Shown: in pieces, positions 1 through 8,630 of the stretch
Position numbering within the stretch: the stretch's first letter is position 1
Layout: each line of letters begins with the position of its first letter
Assembly: GCF_003626915.1 (NCBI RefSeq)
Contig: NZ_CP032570.1
Coordinates: forward strand, 248,001-312,000
Direction: 5' to 3'
Length of the DNA: 64,000 nt
Origin: Tsuneonella amylolytica
GTDB taxonomy: Bacteria > Pseudomonadota > Alphaproteobacteria > Sphingomonadales > Sphingomonadaceae
Notes under the pieces: generated by a model
What the model saw: only the letters and a program-made list of their open reading frames with translations
What the model was told of the DNA's origin: nothing
Database searches by the model: none
Made by a program: the position numbers and the translations under genes

Positions 1-1
1 G

Positions 2-460
2 AGCGCGCCGCGCGTGATGCCGGTGGGCCGGCTCGACATGAACACCGAAGGCCTGCTGCTTCTCACCAACGACGGCGAACTGAAACGCGCGCTTGAACTG
101 CCCGCGTCGAACGTGCCGCGCACCTACCGCGTCCGCGCTTTCGGGGAGATCACCCAGGCGCAGCTCGACGACCTGATCGAGGGGGTGGAGATCGACGGAG
201 TCCGCTACGGCAAGATCGAGGCGGACCTGGAAGGTGCGGCCCGGAGCGGAAAGGGCGGCCGCAACCAGTGGATCGTCATGACCCTGACAGAAGGCAAGAA
301 CCGGGAGGTGCGCCGCGTGCTCGAACACCTCGGCCTGCAAGTCAGCCGCCTGCTCAGGGTCGGATACGGTCCGTTCAACCTCGGCGATCTGCCGCGCGGC
401 GCAGCGGTCGAGATCGCGCAGGCGCAAGTCGAGAAGCTGCGCAAGTCGCTCCGCTCGTGA
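2..460 (+). CDS. rluB: 23S rRNA pseudouridine synthase, RluB/RsuA family (5' truncated)
   Basis: Large-subunit rRNA pseudouridine synthase, C-terminal catalytic part only; the frame is open from base 2, so the S4 domain and true start lie outside the window. The motif GRLDMNTEGLLLLTNDG carries the catalytic Asp of the RsuA/RluB/RluE/RluF family, and the later stretch with EGKNREVRRVLEHLG is the family's second conserved block. It is followed 22 bp later by rsmD, so two rRNA-modifying enzymes are probably co-transcribed. RluB rather than RluE/F is inferred from overall resemblance; the missing N-terminus prevents a firm assignment. Confidence 0.85.
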   Translation, partial: SAPRVMPVGRLDMNTEGLLLLTNDGELKRALELPASNVPRTYRVRAFGEITQAQLDDLIEGVEIDGVRYGKIEADLEGAARSGKGGRNQWIVMTLTEGKNREVRRVLEHLGLQVSRLLRVGYGPFNLGDLPRGAAVEIAQAQVEKLRKSLRS

Positions 461-482
461 CGGTGCCGGTGAGGTCTCTGGC

Positions 483-1028
483 ATGAGGATCGTCGCGGGC
501 GAGTGGCGCGGGCGGAAGCTGGTGGCGCCGAAAGGCGACGCGACGAGGCCGACGGCAGACCGGACGCGCGAAACCGTGTTCAACATGTTGACCAGCCGCA
601 TCGGCGATTTCCAGGGGCTCTCCGTCGCCGATCTGTTCGCCGGCTCGGGCGCGCTGGGGCTGGAGGCGCTCTCGCGCGGTGCGGCATCGTGCCTGTTCGC
701 GGAGCAGGACGACGCGGCGCTCAAGACCATCCGCGCCAACATCGATGCGCTGGGAGCGCGAGCCCGCACGGAGGTGCGGGGCGGATCGGTAATGGCATTG
801 GGGGCGGCCCACGCCGCTTATGACCTGATCCTGCTCGACCCGCCCTATGGCACCGGTGCGGCGTCGGTCGCGCTCGACCGGCTGCTGCGGCTCGGTTGGA
901 TCGGCGAAGGCACCTGGATCGCGGCCGAGACAGGCGGCACCGAAACGGTCGATGTCGCGGGTCTGACCCTCGAAGTCGAGCGCAAGGTCGGCAAGGCGAA
1001 GCTCTCCCTGCTGCGCCGCGCGAACTGA
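483..1028 (+). CDS. rsmD: 16S rRNA (guanine966-N2)-methyltransferase RsmD
   Basis: S-adenosylmethionine-dependent methyltransferase that modifies G966 of 16S rRNA during small-subunit assembly. The 181-residue length is normal for the family. It begins with the typical MRIVAGEWRGRKL, has the SAM-binding motif DLFAGSGALGLEALSRGA near residue 50 and the N-amino-methyltransferase motif LDPPYGTG near residue 118. It starts with ATG 22 bp after the rRNA pseudouridine synthase. A strong hairpin follows the stop and separates it from the convergent gene. Confidence 0.95.
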   Translation: MRIVAGEWRGRKLVAPKGDATRPTADRTRETVFNMLTSRIGDFQGLSVADLFAGSGALGLEALSRGAASCLFAEQDDAALKTIRANIDALGARARTEVRGGSVMALGAAHAAYDLILLDPPYGTGAASVALDRLLRLGWIGEGTWIAAETGGTETVDVAGLTLEVERKVGKAKLSLLRRAN

Positions 1029-1058
1029 AACTCACCGGTCGGCGTAGTCCCGACGCAG

Positions 1059-1086
1059 GAAGGGCGCCCCTTTCGGAGCGCCCTTC
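1059..1086. terminator. Bidirectional hairpin between convergent genes
   Basis: A perfect 9-bp stem (GAAGGGCGC at 1059-1067 with GCGCCCTTC at 1078-1086) closes a 10-nt loop. It lies between the stop of rsmD and the stop of the minus-strand gene ending at 1112, so it can serve both. U-tracts are weak on both sides. Confidence 0.6.
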
Positions 1087-1111
1087 ACGTTTCACCGGTT
1101 CAGGCGAAACC

Positions 1112-1774
1112 TCAGTTCATCGGCTTCTTGCCCGGCATCTCGCTGGCGGGCTGGCCCGGCCAGTAGTTCAGCGGGCGGGTGCCGGTCTTGTTCTTTTCCC
1201 ACGAATTGATGCAGCCATCCTGCTGGTTCTTGGTGCAGACCGGAAGGTCGGCGGCATTCGTCAGGTTGGCCGAGGCTGTCGACGAAGCGGGGGTGGTCTG
1301 AACGACCTCACCGGCGACGAAACGCGGGCTCATCGTGCTGGCGCTGGCGGACGCGGTCGTGGCGGCCATGGCCGTGTTCGACGCGTTCGACGACGGCATC
1401 GTGCCCGAGCTCGTGTTTCCGGTCGCGCCCGTCGCGCCCGAAGCGGGCATACCGGCCATCTGCCGCTCGATTGCGGTCCAGGCCTGGACGCGCTGTTCCG
1501 GCGTCATGCCGTAGACGCGCGCACGCTGTTCGTCCGTCAGGACCCACCAGCCGTCGGCCTGCGTCGGGGTCAGCGTCCAGTAGTAGGTCTGGTAGGTGCT
1601 GGGCCAGGCAGTGTACATCGTCTGGCGCTCGGCGGGCCAGCCGTCGTACATCGTCTGCTGGGCGTCGGTCATCACATAGGCGTTACCGGCGGCATCGACC
1701 GCCATGGTCGTCTGGGCGGCGGCGGGGACGGCAAGAGCCAGTGCGGCGGCACCGGCGAGGATCAGCTTGTTCAT
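1112..1774 (-). CDS. Exported hypothetical protein, Ala/Thr/Ser-rich
   Basis: A 220-residue protein of unknown function. Residues 1-21 (MNKLILAGAAALALAVPAAAQ) form a clear Sec signal peptide with an AxA cleavage site, so it should be periplasmic or surface-exposed. The middle has a Tyr/Trp-rich stretch (repeated WP...YQ and WTLTP segments, residues ~35-90) and then a low-complexity Ala/Thr/Ser linker. The C-terminal part has Cys in CTKNQQDGC, which could form a disulfide, and ends in a Pro/Lys/Met-rich tail. I recognise no catalytic motif. The initiator ATG is preceded by a purine-rich stretch. Confidence 0.75.
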   Translation of the reverse strand: MNKLILAGAAALALAVPAAAQTTMAVDAAGNAYVMTDAQQTMYDGWPAERQTMYTAWPSTYQTYYWTLTPTQADGWWVLTDEQRARVYGMTPEQRVQAWTAIERQMAGMPASGATGATGNTSSGTMPSSNASNTAMAATTASASASTMSPRFVAGEVVQTTPASSTASANLTNAADLPVCTKNQQDGCINSWEKNKTGTRPLNYWPGQPASEMPGKKPMN

Positions 1775-1857
1775 CGGGTTTCTCCGTGTTGTCTGTCGGC
1801 TGCTCTACGCGTTGGGCGGTATGGCGGTTCCGGCCCGCCCTTGCGCACGCCCTCCAT

Positions 1858-1872
1858 GTTCCCTAGCTGTTC
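1858..1872 (+). promoter_or_regulatory. LexA (SOS) box upstream of uvrD
   Basis: GTTC (1858-1861), seven bases, GTTC (1869-1872): an exact match to the alphaproteobacterial LexA consensus GTTC-N7-GTTC. It ends 6 bp before the GTG start of the UvrD helicase, so bound LexA would block transcription or initiation. The same motif precedes recA and uvrA in this window, which makes a chance match less likely. Confidence 0.75.
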
Positions 1873-1878
1873 GCCCCA

Positions 1879-4179
1879 GTGACCTCGCCCGACCCCGCCC
1901 TTCCCGCCATCACGGACCTTCCCGCCTACGCGGCGAACCTCAACGCGCCGCAACAGCAAGCCGTTCTGACGACGGAAGGCCCGGTATTGATGCTGGCCGG
2001 CGCCGGCACGGGCAAGACGGCGGCTCTCACCGCACGGCTCGCACACCTCGTCGCGATGCGGCTCGCGTGGCCGAGCGAGATCCTGTGCGTCACGTTCACC
2101 AACAAGGCGGCCCGGGAGATGCGCGAGCGTGTCGGCCGCCATATCGGACAGGCGGTGGAAGGCATGCCGTGGCTCGGCACCTTCCACTCGATCGGCGCCA
2201 AGATGCTGCGTCGCCACGCCGAACTCGTCGGGTTGCAGTCGAACTATACGATCATCGATACCGACGACCAGATCCGCCTGCTGAAGCAGCTGATCACCGA
2301 AAACGACGTCGACGAGAAGCGCTGGCCCGCACGCCAGCTTGCCGGACTGCTCGATCGTTGGAAGAACCGCGGGCTCAATCCCGGCGATCTCGATGCTGTC
2401 GAGAACGAGGCTTACGCCGATGGGCGCGGGCAGCAGTTCTACACGCTGTATCAGGATCGGCTGAAGGCGCTGAACGCCTGCGATTTTGGCGACCTGCTCC
2501 TGCACATGCTGAACATCTTCCGCCGGGAAACCCAGGTGCTGCGGCACTACCAGCAGCGCTTCAAGTACATCCTCGTCGACGAATACCAGGATACCAACCA
2601 GGTCCAGTACCTGTGGCTCCGCCTGCTCGCGCAGGAGCGCAAGAACATCTGTGTGGTCGGCGACGACGATCAGTCGATCTATTCGTGGCGCGGGGCGGAA
2701 GTCGCGAACATCCTGAAGTTCGAGAAAGACTTCCCCGGCGCGGCGGTGATCAAGTTGGAACAGAACTACCGCTCCACCCCCGACATCCTCGCAGCGGCCA
2801 GCGGCCTCATCAACGCGAACAGCGAGCGGCTCGGCAAGACTCTGTGGACCGAGTTGAACCACGGCGAGAAGGTCCGCGTCATCGGCGTGTGGGACGGGCC
2901 CGAGGAAGCGCGCCGCGTGGGCGAGGAGATCGAGCGGCTGGAGCGCGAGGGCGCCGGGCTCGACCAGGTCGCGATCCTCGTACGTGCACAATATCAGACG
3001 CGCGAGTTCGAGGACCGCTTCATCCAGATCGGCATGAACTACCGCATCGTCGGCGGCTTCCGGTTCTACGAACGCGCCGAAATCCGCGATGCGCTCGCCT
3101 ACCTGCGCGTGATCGCGCAGCCGGCCGACGACCTGGCGTTCGAGCGCATCTACAACCAGCCCAAGCGCGGGCTCGGCGCAAAGACGCTGGAGCAGATGCA
3201 CCGGCACGCCCGCGCCACCGGCTTGCCGCTGGCCGCCGCCTCGCTCCAGCTCGCCGACAGCGACGAACTACCGGCGCGCGCGCGCGGGACCATCGCCCAG
3301 TTGATGGGCCACTTCCTGCGCTGGCGCGACATGGCTGAAACAACCTCGCCGGCCGAACTCCTGCGCACGGTGCTCGCGGAAAGCGGCTACGACGCGATGC
3401 TCAAGGCCGACCGCAGCGCCGAAGCAGCCGGCCGCGCCGACAACCTCAGCGAACTCGCGCGGGCGATGGAAGAGTACGACACGCTGCAGGATTTCCTCGA
3501 ACACGTTGCGCTGGTGATGGACAACGACCGGAACGATGGCGGGGAAAAGGTCACGATCATGACCATTCATGCCGCCAAGGGGCTGGAGTTCGATCACCTG
3601 TTCCTGCCCGGGTGGGAAGAAGGCGTCTTCCCCAGTCAGCGCGCGCTCGACGAGGGCGGTCTCGCCAGCCTAGAGGAAGAGCGACGCCTTGCCTACGTGG
3701 CTATTACCCGTGCGCGGCAGCGCTGTACGATCATCCACGCGGCCAACCGCCGCATCTACGGGCAATGGACGAGCTCCATCCCGAGCCGCTTTGTCGGCGA
3801 GCTGCCTAAGGATCATATAGAAGAAGAGACGACGCTCACCGGCGGCGCCAGCCTCTGGCGCGCGCAGATGAGCGAGCACGACGATCCCTTTGCGCACCTC
3901 GCCCGGGAGCAGCCCGCGCGCACGATGACGCGCGGGCCCGGATGGCAGCGCGCACTGACCAGCGGCTACGACCCCGCCCCCGCGCGCATCAAGGAAACGA
4001 CGCGCAGCGCCGCGAGCTTCGCGGCGAAGCCGCGCGCCGACATCGCGGTCGGCCAGCGGGTCTTCCACGACAAGTTCGGATATGGCGAAGTTCTGGGACA
4101 GGAAGGCAACAAGCTCGAGATCGAGTTCGAGCAGGCCGGACGCAAGCGTGTGATCGACAGCTTCGTCACCGCCGCCTGA
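1879..4179 (+). CDS. uvrD: ATP-dependent DNA helicase UvrD/PcrA
   Basis: Superfamily 1A 3'-5' DNA helicase acting in nucleotide excision and mismatch repair and in removal of recombination intermediates. All SF1 motifs are present in order: Q motif LNAPQQQAV (~21-29), Walker A AGAGTGKT (40-47), motif Ia FTNKAA, Walker B VDEYQDT (~235), motif III VVGDDDQSIYSWRGA, motif IV NYRST, and VTIMTIHAAKGLEF plus VAITRAR near the end. The 766-residue length and basic C-terminal tail fit UvrD/PcrA. GTG is the best start because it lies just after the LexA box and before the conserved Q motif. The adjacent LexA box indicates DNA-damage induction. Confidence 0.95.
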   Translation: MTSPDPALPAITDLPAYAANLNAPQQQAVLTTEGPVLMLAGAGTGKTAALTARLAHLVAMRLAWPSEILCVTFTNKAAREMRERVGRHIGQAVEGMPWLGTFHSIGAKMLRRHAELVGLQSNYTIIDTDDQIRLLKQLITENDVDEKRWPARQLAGLLDRWKNRGLNPGDLDAVENEAYADGRGQQFYTLYQDRLKALNACDFGDLLLHMLNIFRRETQVLRHYQQRFKYILVDEYQDTNQVQYLWLRLLAQERKNICVVGDDDQSIYSWRGAEVANILKFEKDFPGAAVIKLEQNYRSTPDILAAASGLINANSERLGKTLWTELNHGEKVRVIGVWDGPEEARRVGEEIERLEREGAGLDQVAILVRAQYQTREFEDRFIQIGMNYRIVGGFRFYERAEIRDALAYLRVIAQPADDLAFERIYNQPKRGLGAKTLEQMHRHARATGLPLAAASLQLADSDELPARARGTIAQLMGHFLRWRDMAETTSPAELLRTVLAESGYDAMLKADRSAEAAGRADNLSELARAMEEYDTLQDFLEHVALVMDNDRNDGGEKVTIMTIHAAKGLEFDHLFLPGWEEGVFPSQRALDEGGLASLEEERRLAYVAITRARQRCTIIHAANRRIYGQWTSSIPSRFVGELPKDHIEEETTLTGGASLWRAQMSEHDDPFAHLAREQPARTMTRGPGWQRALTSGYDPAPARIKETTRSAASFAAKPRADIAVGQRVFHDKFGYGEVLGQEGNKLEIEFEQAGRKRVIDSFVTAA

Positions 4180-4224
4180 GGCGCCGCCGCCATTTCGCCG
4201 TCGAGCCTCTCGGCGCCTTCTTTC
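4179..4224 (+). terminator. Probable terminator after uvrD
   Basis: AGGCGCC at 4179-4185 pairs with GGCGCCT at 4212-4218, followed by TCTTTCTT. The loop is long (26 nt) but contains secondary GC pairing, and the position directly after the stop codon supports the call. Confidence 0.4.
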
Positions 4225-4232
4225 TTAACATC

Positions 4233-4257
4233 GGAACGCAGTGCCCGACCCGGCGTT
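4233..4257 (+). promoter_or_regulatory. Candidate EcfG-type (general stress) promoter
   Basis: GGAAC (4233-4237), 16 bases, CGTT (4254-4257) matches the GGAAC-N16/17-CGTT promoter of EcfG, the general stress sigma factor of alphaproteobacteria. It points at the glycine-zipper lipoprotein whose ATG is 71 bp downstream. About one such exact match is expected by chance in a window this size, so the intergenic position is the main support. Confidence 0.4.
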
Positions 4258-4328
4258 GGGAGTCCCGGACGGGGGAGCGATTGGTCGCGAGCGAAGCGGC
4301 TCGTGCAAAAAACAAAAGGGAATACGCC

Positions 4329-4928
4329 ATGAGAATGACTCTCCTTGTGCTCGCCGCAGCTGCTCTGCCCCTCGGCGCCTGCACCTCGTACAACAACGAC
4401 AGCACGCTGCGCAGCGCCGGAACCGGTGCCGCGATCGGTGCGGCCGGCGGTGCCGGCATCGCTGCCATCGCGGGCGGCAACCTGCTGACCGGCGCGGCGA
4501 TCGGCGCGGCCGTTGGCGGTCTCAGCGGCGCGGTCTGGGCCGACCGCAACAACGACGGCCAGACCGATGGCTACACCTACAACGGCCAGTACTACGAAGG
4601 CGCGCCGGCCGGTTACACCGGGAACTCGGCGGGCTACGACACCGCCTACGCAACGCCTGCCCGTCAGTGCCAGAACGTCGGCAGCACTGCGCTGAAGACC
4701 GGTGCGGCCGGCGCAGCCGTGGGTGCTGGTGCCGGTGCCCTGATCGGCGGTCTCGGCGTGCTCGAAGGCGCGGCGATCGGTGCGGCCGTCGGCGGCCTCG
4801 GCGGCGCGGTCTGGGCCGATTCGAACAACGACGGCTGCGTGGACGGCTACATCCGCGAGGGCCAGTACTACTCCGGTTCGCCTGTCGTTCAGCCGACGAA
4901 CACCACGTATACCGGCGAACGAGGCTAA
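4329..4928 (+). CDS. Glycine-zipper lipoprotein with duplicated EF-hand-like loops
   Basis: A 199-residue envelope protein. It starts at ATG 4329 because the first residues form a lipoprotein signal ending in the lipobox LGAC (Cys18). Two tandem units follow, each a Gly/Ala-rich glycine-zipper membrane segment (GAAIGAAGGAG... and GAAVGAGAGALIGG...) leading into WADRNNDGQTDGY or WADSNNDGCVDGY. Those loops fit the Dx(D/N)xDGxxD calcium-binding pattern of EF-hand-like motifs. Units are joined by a Tyr-rich linker (residues ~78-110). Calcium binding is inference; the family role is usually described as envelope-associated. The L,D-transpeptidase gene begins 6 bp after the stop, so the two may form an envelope operon. 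Confidence 0.8.
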   Translation: MRMTLLVLAAAALPLGACTSYNNDSTLRSAGTGAAIGAAGGAGIAAIAGGNLLTGAAIGAAVGGLSGAVWADRNNDGQTDGYTYNGQYYEGAPAGYTGNSAGYDTAYATPARQCQNVGSTALKTGAAGAAVGAGAGALIGGLGVLEGAAIGAAVGGLGGAVWADSNNDGCVDGYIREGQYYSGSPVVQPTNTTYTGERG

Positions 4929-4934
4929 CAGAAT

Positions 4935-6290
4935 ATGGCGAGCGTCATGAATACCGTACGAAACACCGTCGGCCGAGTGACGCTCGCCGCTTGCACGGGC
5001 GCGCTGCTGGTTTGCAGCGCGCCCGCGTTTGCCGCCCCCGCCAGTTCCGATCTGGCCGTCCGATCGGAAATCGCGCGCAAGGCCGACGACCTCTCTGCAT
5101 TCTACCGCGCTCGCGGCGACAGGCCGCTGTGGATCGCGCCCGACGGGCGGGTCAGCGGTGCGGTCGACAATCTTCTAGCGCGGCTGGAGAGCGCCCAGTT
5201 CGACGGGCTCGCCCCACGCACCGTGCGCAACCTCGACACCCGCAATCTGCGCCGCGCGCTCGACCGTGCCCAGCGCGGCGACCCCAAGTGGGTGGCTCGC
5301 GCCGATGTCGCCGTGTCCGAACTGTTTGCCAGCTACGTCCGGGCTATGCGCGGCGCGAGCCACTCGGAAATGATTTACGAAGGACCCGCGCTGGCACCGA
5401 TCGTGCCGACTGCCGTATCGGTCCTCGACGCCGCCGCCCAGGCACCTTCGCTCGACGCTTACGTGCGCGAGATGGGCTGGATGCACCCGCTCTATGCGCC
5501 GCTTCGCGATGCGATGAACACGCGCCTCTATGACGAAACGAGGCGCGCGACGATCTGGGAAAACCTCGATCGTATCCGCGCGCTGCCGGCGACCCCGGCG
5601 GATCGCTATGTCCTCGTCGACGCGGCCAGCGCGCGGCTCTGGATGTACGAGAACGGCAAACCGGTCGATTCGATGAAGGTCGTGGTCGGCAAGTCGGAAT
5701 CGCAGACCCCGGCGATGGCCGGTTTCCTGCGCTATGCCATCGTGAACCCGTACTGGAACGTACCGACCGATCTCGTTCAGACCGGCACGGCGAACCACGT
5801 GCTGAAGAACGGCGTCGGATACCTGCGGAAGAACGGCTACGAAGTTCTCTCCGGTTTCGACGATGGCGCCACCGTGATCGATCCCAAGACGATCGACTGG
5901 CGTGCAGTCGCCAACGGCACCGCCCCCGCCCCGCGCGTTCGGCAGAAGCCGGGCGGCAGCAACTTCATGGGCGCAGTGAAGTTCGAATTCCCCAACGCGC
6001 AGGGCATCTATTTGCATGATACACCCGAACGCGCGCTGCTGAAGGCGGACGATCGCCAGTTCAGCAACGGCTGCGTCCGGCTGGAGGATGCCGAGCGGTT
6101 CGGTAAATGGCTGATGGGCACTTCGATCGCAAAGCGGGCCAAGGCGCCCGAGCAAAGGATCGATCTGCCCACGCTGGTGCCCGTCTACATAACCTATCTC
6201 ACCGCGCTGCCCGGAGAGAAGGGCATCGTCTTCCGCGACGATGTCTACGGCCGCGACAAGAGCCGGACCATGATGGCCTACGGCGGTTGA
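4935..6290 (+). CDS. L,D-transpeptidase (YcbB/LdtD-like), exported
   Basis: Periplasmic enzyme predicted to form 3-3 cross-links in peptidoglycan. Residues 1-33 form a signal peptide ending in AFA. The YkuD catalytic domain fills the C-terminal half: the His of HDTPERALLK (~361) and the catalytic Cys of FSNGCVRLEDAERFG (~380) are present, and the ending VYITYLTALPGEKGIVFRDD resembles the C-terminus of YcbB. The central region (NPYWNVPTDLV) is also typical. ATG 4935 or the in-frame ATG 4947 could be used; both keep the signal. It is probably translated together with the lipoprotein 6 bp upstream. Its stop codon abuts the stop of the convergent TonB gene. Confidence 0.88.
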   Translation: MASVMNTVRNTVGRVTLAACTGALLVCSAPAFAAPASSDLAVRSEIARKADDLSAFYRARGDRPLWIAPDGRVSGAVDNLLARLESAQFDGLAPRTVRNLDTRNLRRALDRAQRGDPKWVARADVAVSELFASYVRAMRGASHSEMIYEGPALAPIVPTAVSVLDAAAQAPSLDAYVREMGWMHPLYAPLRDAMNTRLYDETRRATIWENLDRIRALPATPADRYVLVDAASARLWMYENGKPVDSMKVVVGKSESQTPAMAGFLRYAIVNPYWNVPTDLVQTGTANHVLKNGVGYLRKNGYEVLSGFDDGATVIDPKTIDWRAVANGTAPAPRVRQKPGGSNFMGAVKFEFPNAQGIYLHDTPERALLKADDRQFSNGCVRLEDAERFGKWLMGTSIAKRAKAPEQRIDLPTLVPVYITYLTALPGEKGIVFRDDVYGRDKSRTMMAYGG

Positions 6291-7001
6291 TCACCGCATC
6301 CGGCGGGTCGACCAGGTAAAGTCCGTCTGCAGGTATGTCTCGACCGGCTTCCCGGCCTCGTCGGTCGCGGGCTGGAAGCGGTAACGTTCGACGAACAGAC
6401 GGCACGTCAGGTCGTCGAAGATCGCGTGACCGCTCGATTTCACAACATTGCACCTGTCCACGCGCCCGTCGGTGCGTACGCGGAAGCCGATGACGACCGT
6501 TCCTTCTAGCCGGGCAGAGCGCGCGGCACGCGGATAGTCGCTGTCGCGCAGGGCGCCGGCGATCCGCCGTGCAGGTGTGTCCACGGCCCCCTGCCCCCCG
6601 CCACCGGTTCCTCGTCCCACACCCCCGGCGCCTTGCCCGCTACCGGTCTCGCCCGCACCGCTCGCTACAGCGCGACCCTCGCCCGCGGCCGCCGCCGCGG
6701 GCCGGGATGAGAGGGGGACCGCAGCCGCGGGTGCCTCGACGGGAAGCGCGGCCTTCTGCGGAGCTTCCGGGGCTGGCGCAGCGGCCGGCGCATCTTCCGC
6801 GGTATTCTCGACCGGGGGCGGCGGTGGAGGTTGCGGCGGCAAGTCCACCGACACGGTGATGCTGGGCAAGGCTTCGCGCGGTTCGGGTACCGAAGCGGCG
6901 AACGACAGACCCCAGATCAGACCGGCCGCCAGGAGGGCATGGATGCCCAGCGTCGCGCCGATTGCAGCTAGCCGGTTATCTGGTTGCCGAACGTATGCCA
7001 T
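6291..7001 (-). CDS. TonB-family energy transducer protein
   Basis: A 236-residue inner-membrane-anchored protein with TonB architecture: an uncleaved N-terminal membrane helix (residues ~12-35), a Pro-rich spacer (PPQPPPPPP around residue 55), a Gly/Ala low-complexity stretch, and a C-terminal TonB domain containing DYPRAARSARLEGTVVIGF and VKSSGHAIFDDLTCRL. Such proteins couple the proton motive force to outer-membrane receptors, but neither ExbB/ExbD nor a receptor gene is nearby, so its partner cannot be named. It is convergent with the L,D-transpeptidase with no base between the two stops. Confidence 0.85.
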   Translation of the reverse strand: MAYVRQPDNRLAAIGATLGIHALLAAGLIWGLSFAASVPEPREALPSITVSVDLPPQPPPPPPVENTAEDAPAAAPAPEAPQKAALPVEAPAAAVPLSSRPAAAAAGEGRAVASGAGETGSGQGAGGVGRGTGGGGQGAVDTPARRIAGALRDSDYPRAARSARLEGTVVIGFRVRTDGRVDRCNVVKSSGHAIFDDLTCRLFVERYRFQPATDEAGKPVETYLQTDFTWSTRRMR

Positions 7002-7100
7002 CGCAAGCAGGGAAACGCAGCAAAACCCGGATAGGCTCCGCAGCGCCGAGCCCCATCGAACAGGCTACCGCGACCCCGGATGGCCGCGGCCGAACGGGAT

Positions 7101-8504
7101 TCAGTTGAAACCCTGAGACAGGAAACCGGGTACCGGACCGTTCCATTCGCCCGGTGCGCTGGGCAGGCCGTCGTCGCGGTCGAAGCGGCGCGCCGGACGA
7201 TCCCGCTCGGATCGGCCCGACCTTGCACTGTCGTCGCGCGTCGATCGTTCTTCGGGCCGGCTGTCGCGGTCTTGCTCGCGTTCGCGGCGGCGCGGCTTGC
7301 TTTCGGGGCGGTCCTCGCGCCGGGCCGTGTCGTGATTTTCCGGCGCGGGCCGCGCCTCGGGTTCGGGCGCCTTCAGTTCGACGCGCACGTCGCTCTTGCC
7401 GAAAACCGAAACCGGCGCGCCGGTCAGCTTCTCGACGTTGGCGATCGCTTCGGCGTCTTCCTCGGACACGAAGGTGAATGCCCGCCCCTTGGCGCCCGCG
7501 CGACCGGTGCGGCCGATGCGGTGGACGTAGTCGTCGGGGTGCCAGGGGGTGTCGAAATTGAAGACGTGGCTCACGCCCTTGATGTCGAGCCCGCGGGCCG
7601 CGACATCGCTGGCAACGAGGATGTTGACGTCGCCCGACTTGAACCGCTCGAGTTCCTTGAGACGACTCGACTGGTCCATGTCGCCGTGGATTTCGCTGGA
7701 GGCGAACCCGTGGCGCTGCAGGCTCTTGTTGAGTTCGCGCACCGTCGTCTTGCGATTGGCAAAGATGATCGCCGTCTCGACCAGGTCGTTGTTGAGCAGC
7801 CAGCGCAGCGTCGAACGCTTGTCGCGCGATTTCACCGGCACCTTGAACGCGGTGATGTTCTCGTTGGTGGAGGCGCGCCGGCTGACCTCGATCCGCTTGG
7901 GATTGGTGAGGAACTTCTTCGCAAGGCTCTCGATCGGCTTCGGCATCGTGGCCGAAAACAGCATCGTCTGCCGGGTTTCGGGAAGCTTCGAACAAATGAA
8001 CTCGATGTCGGGGATGAACCCCATGTCGAGCATCCGGTCCGCTTCGTCGATGACGAGAAGCTCGCATCCCGTGAGCAGAATCTTGCCGCGCTCGAACAGG
8101 TCCATCAGGCGGCCGGGCGTGGCGATCAGGATGTCGACGCCTTCGTTCAGCGCCTTGAGCTGGTCGCCCATTTGTACGCCGCCGATCAGCAGCGCCATCT
8201 TGAGATCGTGGTTCGTGCCGTATTTCTCGAAGTTCTCGGCGACCTGCGCGGCGAGTTCGCGCGTGGGTTCGAGGATCAGCGAGCGCGGCATCAGCGCGCG
8301 GCGGCGGCCGTTCGCCATGATGTCGATCATCGGCAGCACGAAGCTGGCGGTCTTGCCGGTGCCGGTCTGGGCGATGCCGATGATGTCCTTCATCATCAGG
8401 ACCGGCGGGATCGCCTGCGCCTGGATCGGCGTGGGTTCGGTATAGCCGGCGGATTCGACGGCTTTGAGCAGTTCGGGGGATAGGCCGAGGTCGGCGAAGG
8501 TCAT
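7101..8504 (-). CDS. DEAD-box ATP-dependent RNA helicase (RhlE-like)
   Basis: RNA helicase core with all motifs: F upstream of Q (FADLGLSPELL), Q motif PTPIQAQAIP (~24-33), Walker A AQTGTGKT (~45-52), PTRELA, TPGRLMD, VIDEADRMLDMGF (DEAD), SATM, and the C-terminal HRIGRTGRAG. From about residue 375 the protein becomes an Arg/Glu/Asp-rich disordered tail, as in RhlE-type helicases that assist ribosome assembly or RNA decay. The 467-residue length fits. The 126-bp gap upstream should hold its promoter. The specific RhlE subgroup is an inference from the tail and motif wording. Confidence 0.93.
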   Translation of the reverse strand: MTFADLGLSPELLKAVESAGYTEPTPIQAQAIPPVLMMKDIIGIAQTGTGKTASFVLPMIDIMANGRRRALMPRSLILEPTRELAAQVAENFEKYGTNHDLKMALLIGGVQMGDQLKALNEGVDILIATPGRLMDLFERGKILLTGCELLVIDEADRMLDMGFIPDIEFICSKLPETRQTMLFSATMPKPIESLAKKFLTNPKRIEVSRRASTNENITAFKVPVKSRDKRSTLRWLLNNDLVETAIIFANRKTTVRELNKSLQRHGFASSEIHGDMDQSSRLKELERFKSGDVNILVASDVAARGLDIKGVSHVFNFDTPWHPDDYVHRIGRTGRAGAKGRAFTFVSEEDAEAIANVEKLTGAPVSVFGKSDVRVELKAPEPEARPAPENHDTARREDRPESKPRRREREQDRDSRPEERSTRDDSARSGRSERDRPARRFDRDDGLPSAPGEWNGPVPGFLSQGFN

Positions 8505-8630
8505 GCAGTCTCGATTTTTGAGAGGATTCGGCGGGCGGAGCGCCCGTTCGCAACGTGCGCATCACGCCCGCCACGATCCGCGCGCGGGCCTGCCCGCACA
8601 GACGGGAAAAGTCAAGGTTTCAGCGGGCGC

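Noticed and set aside
1704-3338. Long plus-strand frame overlapping uvrD
   Set aside because: An Arg-rich shadow in another frame of the helicase gene with no motifs.
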